Of a stretch of 64,000 nt of DNA, positions 54,949 to 63,280 are shown in pieces. The notes beneath the pieces are model-generated. The model saw only the letters and a program-made list of their open reading frames with translations. It did not search any database and was not told the DNA's origin. Every line of letters begins with the position of its first letter. Within the stretch, counting starts at the first letter, position 1. The DNA lies in NCBI RefSeq assembly GCF_003337575.1, contig NZ_QPJM01000003.1, forward strand, positions 62,001 to 126,000. The letters run 5' to 3'. Source of the stretch: Phyllobacterium bourgognense (lineage in GTDB: Bacteria; Pseudomonadota; Alphaproteobacteria; Rhizobiales; Rhizobiaceae). The position numbers were made by a program, and so were the translations under genes.

Positions 54949-55596
54949 TCACTTCGGCACCATGTGGAAATAAGGTTTTGCTTCCTCGATTGCTCTTGCG
55001 AAGGATGGCCGATTCATCAGCCTTTCCAAATAACGCGATACGCTCGGATGTTCAGTTCCGAGCGGGACATCGAGATTGGCATAGAAAAGTGCCGGTGAGG
55101 CGGAGCAATCGGCCAAGGTGTATTGATCCCCAGCGGCCCAGATGCGGTCCTTCAGCCTACTTTCCAGTACGCTATAAGCTGTCCGCAGCTTTGTGACCGC
55201 TTCCTCCACCCCGAAGCCATCTTTTTTGCCTTCCGGCCGCAGCTTGTCCCCGACGATTTTCTGCATATGCGTGTGCACGTGCAGATCGAAGAACCTGTCA
55301 AACCAGCGCGCTTCATGTGCCATCTCGGGGTTGGTCGGCAGAAGTTGTGCCTTTCCCGGATAATGCAATTCCAGATACTCTATGATCGGTGTGGACTCCG
55401 TAATGAGCCTGTCGCGAGCACCATCTCGCAGCACCGGAAACTTCCTGATTGGCCACATCTCGGTGAAGCGTGCGTTTTCTTCCGGATCGCCGAAATTGAC
55501 CAGTTGCGCCTCGAAGGGCAGGTCCTTCTCGTACAGCGCCGTGAGAACCTTCATGCAATAGGACGATAGCGGGTGATAATACAGCTTCAGCGACAT
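54949..55596 (-). CDS. Glutathione S-transferase family protein
   Basis: 215 residues with the GST plan: LYYHPLSSYCMKVLTALYEKDLPFE (S12/C14 region), FPVLRDG, ITESTPIIEYLE, and a C-terminal helical domain with YTLADCSASPAL. Third GST gene in 13 kb, but of a different subgroup from the others. Divergent from the molybdopterin oxidoreductase across 124 bp. Confidence 0.87.
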   Translation of the reverse strand: MSLKLYYHPLSSYCMKVLTALYEKDLPFEAQLVNFGDPEENARFTEMWPIRKFPVLRDGARDRLITESTPIIEYLELHYPGKAQLLPTNPEMAHEARWFDRFFDLHVHTHMQKIVGDKLRPEGKKDGFGVEEAVTKLRTAYSVLESRLKDRIWAAGDQYTLADCSASPALFYANLDVPLGTEHPSVSRYLERLMNRPSFARAIEEAKPYFHMVPK

Positions 55597-55662
55597 TTCA
55601 TTCCTCCGGATATGATACTAAAGTAATTGCTTAACTATCAGCACATCGTGCGGGCGTCAAGC

Positions 55663-55677
55663 TTGTCACCAAGACAA
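55663..55677. promoter_or_regulatory. Inverted repeat between GST and molybdopterin oxidoreductase
   Basis: TTGTC-ACCAA-GACAA is a perfect 5-bp inverted repeat 43 bp before the oxidoreductase ATG. Short, so it may be chance. Confidence 0.25.
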
Positions 55678-55720
55678 AAAGCAGCATTGTGACTGCCGGA
55701 ATTTGCGCTAAGGATATCGC

Positions 55721-57835
55721 ATGAACAAACCTGTCCTGCTCCGCACGGGCCATTCGGCCTGTCCCCATGATTGCCCTTCAACCTGCGCCCTTGACATCGA
55801 GGTGCTCGATACGGGCCATATCGGCCGCGTGCGCGGTGCGAAAGAGAACAGCTACACGGCTGGCGTCATCTGTGCCAAGGTTGCCCGCTATGCCGAGCGC
55901 ATTCATCATCCTGAACGGCTGCTGAAGCCTGTCATTCGTGGGGGTGCGAAGGGCGAGGGCGTATGGAAAGAGGCGAGCTGGGACGCGGCGCTCGATCTGA
56001 TCGCTGAACGGTTTCTAAAGGCCGAAGCGGAGCATGGTTCCGAGAGCGTCTGGCCATATTACTACGCCGGCACCATGGGTCTTGTGCAGCGCGATTCGAT
56101 CCATCGCCTGCGTCATGCGAAGAAATATTCAAACCAGTTCGATAGCATCTGCACCAACCTGGCCTGGACCGGCTTCTTCGCCGGCACCGGCAAGCTCGGC
56201 GGTGTCGATCCGCGGGAAATGGCAAAGTCCGATTGTGTCGTGATCTGGGGCACCAATGCTGCGGCGACGCAGGTCAATGTCATGACCCATGCTGTCCGCG
56301 CCCGCAAGGATCGCGGCGCCAAGATCGTTGCTATCGACATCTATGAGACCGCCACTGTACGGCAGGCGGATCTGGGGCTTGTCCTCAAACCCGGCACCGA
56401 TGGCGCTTTCGCGTGCGCCGTCATGCATATTCTGTTTCGCGATGGACTTGCCGATTGGGACTATCTCAACGCCTATACCGACGATCCGAAGGGCCTCGAA
56501 CAACATTTGCAGGAGCGTACCCCGGAATGGGCCGCTGCGATCACCGGCCTGACCACCGCCGCGATCGAAGAGTTCGCCCGGCTCGTCGGCACAACCAAGC
56601 GGACATTCTTCCGTCTCGGCTATGGCTTTGCCCGCCAGCGCAACGGCGCGGTCAACATGCATGCGGCACTGTCAATTCCGGCTGTGACCGGCGCCTGGAA
56701 ATACGAGGGCGGCGGCGGCTTCCATTCGAATTCAGGCATTTTCCGCATGGACAAGCGGGAGATCGAAGGCCGTGCATTTGTCGACCCATCCATCCGGCAC
56801 ATCGACCAGTGCAAGATCGGTCCGGCGCTTACGGGCGATCCGGCCGCGCTTTATGGCGGCCCGCCGGTCATGGCGATGCTGGTACAAAACACCAACCCCG
56901 CTAATGTCGCGCCGGAGCAGCGTCTGGTGAAACAGGGTATGCTGCGCGATGATCTGTTCATGGCCGTGCATGAGCAGTTCATGACCGACACCGCCAAACT
57001 CGCCGACGTCGTTCTTCCGGCTACCATGTTCATGGAGCATGACGACATCTATCGGGGCGGCGGCCAGCAGCATATCGTGCTCGGTCCGAAGTTGATCGAT
57101 GGTCCCGGCGAAACCCGCCCCAATCTCTTTGTCATTAACGAACTGGCAAAACGCCTCGGTGTGGGTGATTTCCCCGGCTTCGATCTCGACGCGAAAACAC
57201 TCATCGACAACATGATGGCAGCTAGCAATCTGCCCGGGTTCGACGTGCTCAAGGAAACCCGCTGGCTCGACATCCAGCCGGATTTCGAAACGGCGCATTA
57301 TGAAAAAGGTTTCAGCTGGCCGGATGGCAAGTTCCGTTTCAAGCCGGATTGGACCAACGGCCCGTCACCCAACCGGCCGCCGCAATCGATGGGCCTGCAG
57401 GGCCCGTTCGAAACATTGCCGCAATGGCCGGACTACTGGCAGGCAATCGAAATCGCCGATGAGAAGCACCCCTTCCGCCTGGCGACGTCGCCTGCGCATA
57501 ATTTCCTGAACTCGACTTTCTCGGAAACGCCGACGTCGGTGGTCAAGGAAAGGCGACCGGAACTGCTGATCCATCCGGAAGATGCGGCCGAACTCGGTAT
57601 CGAGGATGGCGCGCGCGTGGAGATAGGCAATGATCGCGGTGAAGTCGTTGTGCATGCGCGCATTCAGGCCGTGACCAAGCCCGGCGTGGTAATCTCCGAA
57701 GGCATCTTCGCCAATTCGGCTTTCGAGCGAGGCGAGGGGATCAATGTCCTGACTGGCGCCGATGCTCCAGCACCCAATGGCGGCGCCGCCTTCCACGACA
57801 ACAAGGTCTGGGTGAGAGTGGCTGGGCCGCGCTAA
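55721..57835 (+). CDS. Molybdopterin oxidoreductase (bis-MGD family)
   Basis: 704 residues. The N-terminal [4Fe-4S] ligands are C14, C18, C22 (CPHDCPSTC) and C51; next come the molybdopterin-binding domains and the C-terminal dinucleotide-binding domain (about 570-700). No Tat signal is visible, so the enzyme is probably cytoplasmic. It belongs with the assimilatory-nitrate-reductase/formate-dehydrogenase-like group, but no partner subunit lies beside it and the substrate is unknown. moaD/moaE for its cofactor are 10 kb away. Confidence 0.87.
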   Translation: MNKPVLLRTGHSACPHDCPSTCALDIEVLDTGHIGRVRGAKENSYTAGVICAKVARYAERIHHPERLLKPVIRGGAKGEGVWKEASWDAALDLIAERFLKAEAEHGSESVWPYYYAGTMGLVQRDSIHRLRHAKKYSNQFDSICTNLAWTGFFAGTGKLGGVDPREMAKSDCVVIWGTNAAATQVNVMTHAVRARKDRGAKIVAIDIYETATVRQADLGLVLKPGTDGAFACAVMHILFRDGLADWDYLNAYTDDPKGLEQHLQERTPEWAAAITGLTTAAIEEFARLVGTTKRTFFRLGYGFARQRNGAVNMHAALSIPAVTGAWKYEGGGGFHSNSGIFRMDKREIEGRAFVDPSIRHIDQCKIGPALTGDPAALYGGPPVMAMLVQNTNPANVAPEQRLVKQGMLRDDLFMAVHEQFMTDTAKLADVVLPATMFMEHDDIYRGGGQQHIVLGPKLIDGPGETRPNLFVINELAKRLGVGDFPGFDLDAKTLIDNMMAASNLPGFDVLKETRWLDIQPDFETAHYEKGFSWPDGKFRFKPDWTNGPSPNRPPQSMGLQGPFETLPQWPDYWQAIEIADEKHPFRLATSPAHNFLNSTFSETPTSVVKERRPELLIHPEDAAELGIEDGARVEIGNDRGEVVVHARIQAVTKPGVVISEGIFANSAFERGEGINVLTGADAPAPNGGAAFHDNKVWVRVAGPR

Positions 57836-57917
57836 TTATTTTTCCCAGAATTTATTACTTTTTACTTTTTCGATTTTTAGCATCTAGCAATTTTGACAAC
57901 TATGGTTTACATCTCAA

Positions 57918-58223
57918 ATGCGGATTATTCAGAAAACAGATAGCTTTCTCAACTGGATCGACGGACTGCGTGACCTTCGAGCCAAGGCCATAGTAATGAA
58001 GCGACTCGACCGCGCAATTGCCGGTAATCTGGGTGACGTCAAATGGGTGGGGGAAGGTGTAAGCGAGCTTCGCATCGATTATGGGCCGGGCTATCGCATC
58101 TATTTTGTGGAACTTGGTAGCATCTTGATCATATTGCTGTGCGGCGGCGACAAAAGCACTCAGGACCGAGATGTCAGAAGGGCAAAAATGATGGCAATGG
58201 ATTTAAGGAGATCAAAATTGTGA
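57918..58223 (+). CDS. higB: RelE/HigB-like toxin (phage-derived Gp49-like/HigB)
   Basis: 101 residues with the RelE/ParE superfamily pattern ELRIDYGPGYRIYFV and a C-terminal LLCGGDKSTQDRDV, typical of the 'addiction module killer' subgroup. It probably cleaves mRNA on the ribosome. Encoded first, overlapping the antitoxin by 4 bp. Lies 82 bp after the molybdopterin enzyme. Confidence 0.85.
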   Translation: MRIIQKTDSFLNWIDGLRDLRAKAIVMKRLDRAIAGNLGDVKWVGEGVSELRIDYGPGYRIYFVELGSILIILLCGGDKSTQDRDVRRAKMMAMDLRRSKL

Positions 58224-58525
58224 TAAAGTTAAGTCCCTACGATACTGCCCAACATCTCGATTCCGAAGAAATCATTGAGGAGTATTTGCTGGCAACGTGC
58301 GAAGACGGCACGCCGTCAGAAATTGCCCGCGCCCTGGGGACAATTGCCCGTGCGCGGGGAATTACTGAGCTTGCTCAGAAGACCGGCCTCACCCGTCAGG
58401 CGCTCTACAAAGCTTTGAGTGGGGAGGGTAATCCGGGATTGGCGACGATCACAAAGGTTGCCGACGCCCTTGGCCTTAAACTTTCTTTGGTGCGTGCGCA
58501 GACCAAAGATGAAGATGCCGCATAA
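58220..58525 (+). CDS. higA: HTH antitoxin of HigB-like toxin
   Basis: 101 residues. A GTG start overlaps the toxin stop (GTGA) and follows AAGGAG at 58205-58210. The C-terminal helix-turn-helix (ITELAQKTGLTRQALYKAL) binds DNA; the N-terminal LSPYDTAQHLDSEEIIEEYL is the part expected to wrap the toxin. Likely autoregulator of the pair. It converges on purN with a 5-bp gap. Confidence 0.85.
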   Translation: MIKLSPYDTAQHLDSEEIIEEYLLATCEDGTPSEIARALGTIARARGITELAQKTGLTRQALYKALSGEGNPGLATITKVADALGLKLSLVRAQTKDEDAA

Positions 58526-58530
58526 ACGGA

Positions 58531-59148
58531 TTAGTCGGTAAAAACCGTTCGCCCGTCCTTCATCACAGCTTTGCCGCTTGCAACCAGCGCGAGCGCACGC
58601 ACATAGGTTTCGTGCTCCACTGAGAGCACCCGTTCAGCGAGCCTATCGGGCGTATCGCCTGTCTTCACAGGCACGGAGGTCTGCGCAATGATCGGGCCTT
58701 CGTCCGTGCCCGCAGTGACGAAATGCACGGTGCAGCCATGCACACGCATGCCAGCTTCGAGCACCTGCTCATGCGTGTGGAGGCCTTTGAACAGCGGGAG
58801 CAGGGAAGGATGGATATTGAGCATCTTTCCTTCCCATTCACTTACGAATTCCGGCGAGATAATTCTCATGTAACCCGCAAGGCAGACGATATCAGCCTTC
58901 ACAGCCTGCAGGGCGTCGGAAACAGCTTTTTCATGCTCGCGCTTCGAAGCAAAGTCGCGATGGGGAATGGCAAATGCCGGAATGCCCTGCGCCCGTGCTG
59001 TTTCCAGCCCGCCGGCATCCGGCTTGTTGGCAATAACCGCAACGATTTCAGCCGGATAGTCCGCGTTCTTTGCCGCTTCAATGAGCGCGCTCATATTGGA
59101 GCCGCGCCCGGATATCAGGATGGCGACACGTTTCTTTGGTGTGCTCAC
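58531..59148 (-). CDS. purN: Phosphoribosylglycinamide formyltransferase
   Basis: Third step of purine synthesis, using 10-formyltetrahydrofolate. Catalytic N111, H113 and D149 are present (NIHPSLLP and GTDEGPI). 205 residues from GTG 59148, which overlaps the purM stop (GTGA). An upstream frame is only an antisense shadow of purM's sequence. Confidence 0.95.
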   Translation of the reverse strand: MSTPKKRVAILISGRGSNMSALIEAAKNADYPAEIVAVIANKPDAGGLETARAQGIPAFAIPHRDFASKREHEKAVSDALQAVKADIVCLAGYMRIISPEFVSEWEGKMLNIHPSLLPLFKGLHTHEQVLEAGMRVHGCTVHFVTAGTDEGPIIAQTSVPVKTGDTPDRLAERVLSVEHETYVRALALVASGKAVMKDGRTVFTD

Positions 59149-60230
59149 AGCGCCAGCGTGCCTTGATAGACGACCCCGGCATTGGTGCGTGCAACCATCG
59201 TGCCGAGCCGCACAGGCTGTTCGCCCTGTGCGTTCAGAGCCGCAAGCACCGCATCGACATTGTCGGGCGCAACAACGGCAATCATGCCGATACCGCAATT
59301 GAACGTCCGCAGCATTTCATCACGCTCGACGCCGCCGGTCTTTGCCAGCCACGAAAACACGGGCGGAACCTTGATGGCCGACAGGTCGATGCTCGCCGTC
59401 AGGTTCTTGGGCAGAACGCGGGGAATATTGTCCGGGAACCCGCCGCCGGTAATATGCGCCAGTGCTTTGATCGCGTTGGTTTCGCGGATGGCGGCGAGCA
59501 ACGGCTTCACATAGATTCGCGTCGGCGTCAGCAGCGCCTCGCCCAGCGTCGTGCCGGTCTTGAATGGCGCATCGGCATCCCAGCCAAGGCCCGAAAGTTC
59601 TACGATGCGCCGTACCAGCGAAAATCCGTTGGAGTGAACACCGGAAGAGGCGAGGCCGAGAATGACATCGCCCTCGGCAATGTCACCGGACGGCAGCAAC
59701 TGATTGCGCTCGGCTGCGCCCACGGCAAACCCGGCAAGGTCATAATCGCCATCGCGGTACATGCCCGGCATTTCCGCCGTCTCACCGCCGATCAGCGCAC
59801 AACCGGCCTGCAAGCAGCCTTCGGCAATCCCGCTGACGATAGCCGCGCCCTGATCCGGATCGAGCTTGCCTGTGGCGAAGTAATCGAGGAAGAACAGAGG
59901 CTCGGCGCCTTGCACGACGAGATCGTTGACGCACATGGCGACGAGGTCGATGCCGACGGTGTCATGTACGCCCGCATCGATGGCGATCTTCAGCTTGGTG
60001 CCGACACCGTCATTGGCCGCAACCAGCACGGGATCGGTAAAACCTGCGGCCTTCAGGTCGAAAAGTCCGCCAAAACCGCCGATTTCGCCATCTGCGCCGG
60101 GCCGGCGCGTCGAACGCACGATCGGCTTTATCTTTTCGACAAGCAGATTGCCGGCATCGATATCCACGCCTGCCTGCGCGTAGGTAAGGCCATTCTTGCC
60201 ACCTTTGGCGGGATCGTTCTTGGTATTCAT
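59145..60230 (-). CDS. purM: Phosphoribosylformylglycinamidine cyclo-ligase
   Basis: Makes aminoimidazole ribotide. 361 residues with the ATP-grasp-like PurM core ([45 protein letters not shown]). Coupled to purN by a 4-bp overlap. It is divergent from the CDP-alcohol gene across 152 bp. Confidence 0.96.
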   Translation of the reverse strand: MNTKNDPAKGGKNGLTYAQAGVDIDAGNLLVEKIKPIVRSTRRPGADGEIGGFGGLFDLKAAGFTDPVLVAANDGVGTKLKIAIDAGVHDTVGIDLVAMCVNDLVVQGAEPLFFLDYFATGKLDPDQGAAIVSGIAEGCLQAGCALIGGETAEMPGMYRDGDYDLAGFAVGAAERNQLLPSGDIAEGDVILGLASSGVHSNGFSLVRRIVELSGLGWDADAPFKTGTTLGEALLTPTRIYVKPLLAAIRETNAIKALAHITGGGFPDNIPRVLPKNLTASIDLSAIKVPPVFSWLAKTGGVERDEMLRTFNCGIGMIAVVAPDNVDAVLAALNAQGEQPVRLGTMVARTNAGVVYQGTLAL

Positions 60231-60382
60231 GATCTGCTCCGGATTATTGCCCGCGAAATGGCACGACTCTGGCGTTGCTGCAAGGTCTGAGTAACCCTCC
60301 CGTCAAGAAAACCCCGTTTATGGACAGTTTGGCCGCCGTTTGGGGTTGAGGAAAGCATTTACCCACGCCATTTAGGATTTGT

Positions 60383-60964
60383 ATGCATGCCTTGAGGAAT
60401 CCGGATCCAGTGACAATTCCCAACTACATCACGATCTTCCGTTTCATTCTCGTGCCGTTCATCGTGATGGCCTTGCTGTCCGGATATGTCGGAGCCGCAC
60501 TGATAGGCTTCGTTATCGCCGGCATCTCCGACGGCATCGATGGTTTCATTGCCCGGCGTTACAATCAAGGGTCAGAGCTCGGTGCCTATCTCGATCCCAT
60601 CGCCGACAAACTGCTTCTGGTTTCGCTGTTCGTGGTGCTTGGTTTTGTGAAGGAATTGCCAGTCTGGCTGGTCGTCATCGTCGTTTCGCGCGATATCTTC
60701 ATTATCGGCGCGGTGCTCCTCGGTGCGATCATCGCCAAACCGTTGGAAATGCATCCGTTGTACGTGTCGAAGGCGAATACGGCGTTTCAAATTGTTCTTG
60801 TCACGGTCACACTGGCCGATATGGCATTTGATTTTTCACTGACCGGCAGTCGCATGGTACTAGTATGGATAGTTGCCCTCTTGACCGCAGCTTCCGCGGC
60901 TGCCTATCTCATGACGTGGATGAAACACATGGCGGGATATGAGCAAAAGCATAAGCAAGACTAA
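60383..60964 (+). CDS. CDP-alcohol phosphatidyltransferase, eukaryotic-type cardiolipin synthase-like
   Basis: 193 residues, four to five membrane helices. Signature D50-G51, D53-G54, A57-R58, G67, D71 and D75 is intact. The start TIPNYITIFRF and the LPVWLVVIVVSRDIFIIGAVLL stretch resemble Crd1-type cardiolipin synthases, which join CDP-diacylglycerol with phosphatidylglycerol, more than pgsA or pssA, both of which are already in the window. This assignment is from motif resemblance. It overlaps the AI-2E gene by 26 bp. Confidence 0.75.
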   Translation: MHALRNPDPVTIPNYITIFRFILVPFIVMALLSGYVGAALIGFVIAGISDGIDGFIARRYNQGSELGAYLDPIADKLLLVSLFVVLGFVKELPVWLVVIVVSRDIFIIGAVLLGAIIAKPLEMHPLYVSKANTAFQIVLVTVTLADMAFDFSLTGSRMVLVWIVALLTAASAAAYLMTWMKHMAGYEQKHKQD

Positions 60965-62126
60965 AACGGATCCTGTCCCGGTCGAAATTCAGGACAAGGA
61001 CATTCATGTGGATGTCCAGGTAAACACACTTGGCGCAAGCGTACGCCGCCAGGCCGTGTTCTGGACAGGCGCGATGCTTTTCCTGGCGTTTTTCCTCTAC
61101 ATCTTCTCATCGATTCTCCTGCCTTTTGTCGCGGGACTTGTGCTCGCTTATTTTCTTGATCCTGTCGCCGACCATCTCCAGCGCCTCGGCCTGTCCCGTC
61201 TGCTGGCCACTATCGTCATCCTCGTCCTGTTTGTCGTCACCTTTGCGCTGTTGCTCATCATCCTCGTGCCTGTACTCGCCTCGCAGATGAGCGATTTTAT
61301 CGTGCGTTTGCCGAGTTATGTATCGCGACTGCAGGAACTCATCGCCAATCGCGACTCTCAATGGTTGAAGGATTTCATAGGTGTCGATGCTTCGGTCATC
61401 CGCAGCAGTCTGGATTCGCTTCTCCAGCAGGGCGCAGGCTTCCTTACCACCCTGCTGCAGTCGATCTGGAGTTCGGGTAAAACCTTGATCGATGTCGTGG
61501 CACTATTCGTCGTCACGCCTGTTGTGGCATTTTATATGCTGCTCGACTGGGACCGCATGGTTACCGAGATCGACAAGCTTGTTCCACGCGAGCATGTCCA
61601 TACCGTTCGCGTCATAGCGCGCGACATGAACAAAGCCATCGCTGGTTTCGTTCGCGGGCAGGGCACGGTGTGTCTCCTTCTCGGTATCATATATGCGGTC
61701 GGCCTCACGGTTACCGGGCTGAACTTCGGTCTGCTGATCGGTCTGTTTGCCGGTCTGATCAGCTTCATTCCTTATGTCGGCTCGCTGGTTGGCCTGCTGT
61801 TGGCGCTTGGCGTAGCGCTCGTGCAGTTCTGGCCCGATTATATCAATGTTCTGTATGTCGCCATTGCATTTGGCATAGGACAGTTCATCGAGGGCAATAT
61901 CCTTCAGCCGAAACTCGTCGGCTCGTCCGTGGGCCTTCATCCCGTCTGGCTGATGTTCGCGCTGTTCGCGTTTGGCTCGCTGCTTGGTTTCACCGGCATG
62001 CTCATCGCCGTGCCAACAGCTGCCGCCGTCGGCGTTCTCGTGCGCTTCGTCATCCATCGCTATCAGCAATCCCCGCTCTACACAGGCGAACATCGCAAAA
62101 ACGAGAAGACCAAAGAAATCAGATGA
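60939..62126 (+). CDS. AI-2E family transporter
   Basis: 395 residues, about eight hydrophobic helices and a long periplasmic or cytoplasmic loop (about 120-200), with the family features GLNFGLLIGLFAGLISFIPYVG and GQFIEGNILQPKLVG. Family members export autoinducer-2 or, in some bacteria, act as Na+/H+ antiporters; the activity here is unknown. It is embedded between the CDP-alcohol gene and hdaA, a position found in many rhizobial genomes. Confidence 0.85.
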   Translation: MSKSISKTKTDPVPVEIQDKDIHVDVQVNTLGASVRRQAVFWTGAMLFLAFFLYIFSSILLPFVAGLVLAYFLDPVADHLQRLGLSRLLATIVILVLFVVTFALLLIILVPVLASQMSDFIVRLPSYVSRLQELIANRDSQWLKDFIGVDASVIRSSLDSLLQQGAGFLTTLLQSIWSSGKTLIDVVALFVVTPVVAFYMLLDWDRMVTEIDKLVPREHVHTVRVIARDMNKAIAGFVRGQGTVCLLLGIIYAVGLTVTGLNFGLLIGLFAGLISFIPYVGSLVGLLLALGVALVQFWPDYINVLYVAIAFGIGQFIEGNILQPKLVGSSVGLHPVWLMFALFAFGSLLGFTGMLIAVPTAAAVGVLVRFVIHRYQQSPLYTGEHRKNEKTKEIR

Positions 62127-62160
62127 CAGTGCAGCGTTGCGGGCTGTATTTCATCGCCCC

Positions 62161-62853
62161 ATGACCGATGCAAGTACACCGCGCCAGCTGCCGCTCGATC
62201 TCGGCCACGAACCGGGCTATTCCCGTGACGATCTGATCGTGTCTGCATCCAACATGGCTGCGGTGGATATCGTCGATCGCTGGCCGGGCTGGATATCGCC
62301 CATCGTTGTGTTGGCCGGTCCAACAGGCTCGGGCAAAACCCATCTTGCCGCGGTCTGGAAAGCAGAATCTGATGCCATCGTTCTCGATGCGCAGAGCATC
62401 GGTACCGCATCGGGCGAGAAGGGCCCGTTCCTGATTGACGACATCGGCTCAGGTCCGATCGACGAATCCGGCCTTTTCCACCTGATCAATAGCGTGCGCC
62501 AGAGCGGCTCCAGTCTGCTGATGACGTCGCGTAAATGGCCAGCCAACTGGCCTGTGACCTTGCCGGATCTCGCTTCGCGCCTGAAAGCGGCGACGACCGT
62601 AGAAATCGGCGAGCCGGACGACACGCTGCTCTCGGGCGTTCTCTACAAGCTCTTCGCTGATCGGCAGATTGCTGTTGATCCCAACGTCATCAACTTTCTC
62701 GTCAGCCATATCGAGCGTTCGCTCTCCACGGCCAATCGCATTGTCGAGCGGCTGGACCACGCTGCTCTCGAAAAGAAATCGAGAATCACCCGCGCTCTTG
62801 CCGCCAGCGTTGTCACCGCGAGCGATGAGGGGCAGGCGGCCTTCGAGCTTTAA
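62161..62853 (+). CDS. hdaA: DnaA regulatory inactivator HdaA
   Basis: DnaA-like AAA+ protein that, with the sliding clamp, triggers ATP hydrolysis by DnaA and prevents over-initiation. 230 residues: an N-terminal clamp-binding hexapeptide QLPLDL (9-14), Walker A GPTGSGKT (53-60), a Walker-B-like FLIDDIG, and sensor 2-like helices at the end. The DnaA DNA-binding domain IV is missing, as in Hda. ATG 62161; the upstream frame lies within the AI-2E gene. Confidence 0.9.
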   Translation: MTDASTPRQLPLDLGHEPGYSRDDLIVSASNMAAVDIVDRWPGWISPIVVLAGPTGSGKTHLAAVWKAESDAIVLDAQSIGTASGEKGPFLIDDIGSGPIDESGLFHLINSVRQSGSSLLMTSRKWPANWPVTLPDLASRLKAATTVEIGEPDDTLLSGVLYKLFADRQIAVDPNVINFLVSHIERSLSTANRIVERLDHAALEKKSRITRALAASVVTASDEGQAAFEL

Positions 62854-62854
62854 C

Positions 62855-63238
62855 TCAACTCTCCTGTTCAGGCAGCAGCGGCGCACCCGGGCGATAGAGG
62901 AGGATTGGCCGGATTTCATAAACGGCAGTGGGATTGGCACGGCGCAGGTCGCGTGCGGCTGCGACAGCATCCTTAAGCGTCGGGCATTCCACAACGTAGA
63001 AGCCGAGCAACTGCTCTTTGGTCTCGGCAAAGGGGCCATCGATGATCATGCCGGCATCCTTGCCCCGCAAGGTCACGGCGCGCCCCGTCGGACCAAGCCG
63101 TGCAGCCGGGCCCAAACGTTTTTCGCTCACGAGGCGTTCATTGACCTCGAGCAGTTCGGCCATCAGCGCCGCGTCTTCCTCTTTGGTCCATGATTCGACC
63201 ACTTCCTCCTCGTGATAGGCCAAGATGGCATAGAACAC
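62855..63238 (-). CDS. YciI family protein
   Basis: 127 residues with the ferredoxin-like YCII fold: MFYAILAYHEEEV at the start, GPFAETKEQLLGFYVVECPTLKDAVAAA in the middle, and a Glu/Pro tail. This variant is typical of the sigma-factor-associated YCII group found near RNA polymerase sigma-70 genes; no sigma gene is present here. Function unknown. Convergent with hdaA (1-bp gap). Confidence 0.85.
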   Translation of the reverse strand: MFYAILAYHEEEVVESWTKEEDAALMAELLEVNERLVSEKRLGPAARLGPTGRAVTLRGKDAGMIIDGPFAETKEQLLGFYVVECPTLKDAVAAARDLRRANPTAVYEIRPILLYRPGAPLLPEQES

Positions 63239-63280
63239 AGCTTATCCCTCCTTTGTATGTCCCAGTTTCTAAACGGACTC

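Noticed and set aside
59136-60290. Long plus-strand frame opposite purM
   Set aside because: purM and purN motifs on the minus strand explain this interval completely.
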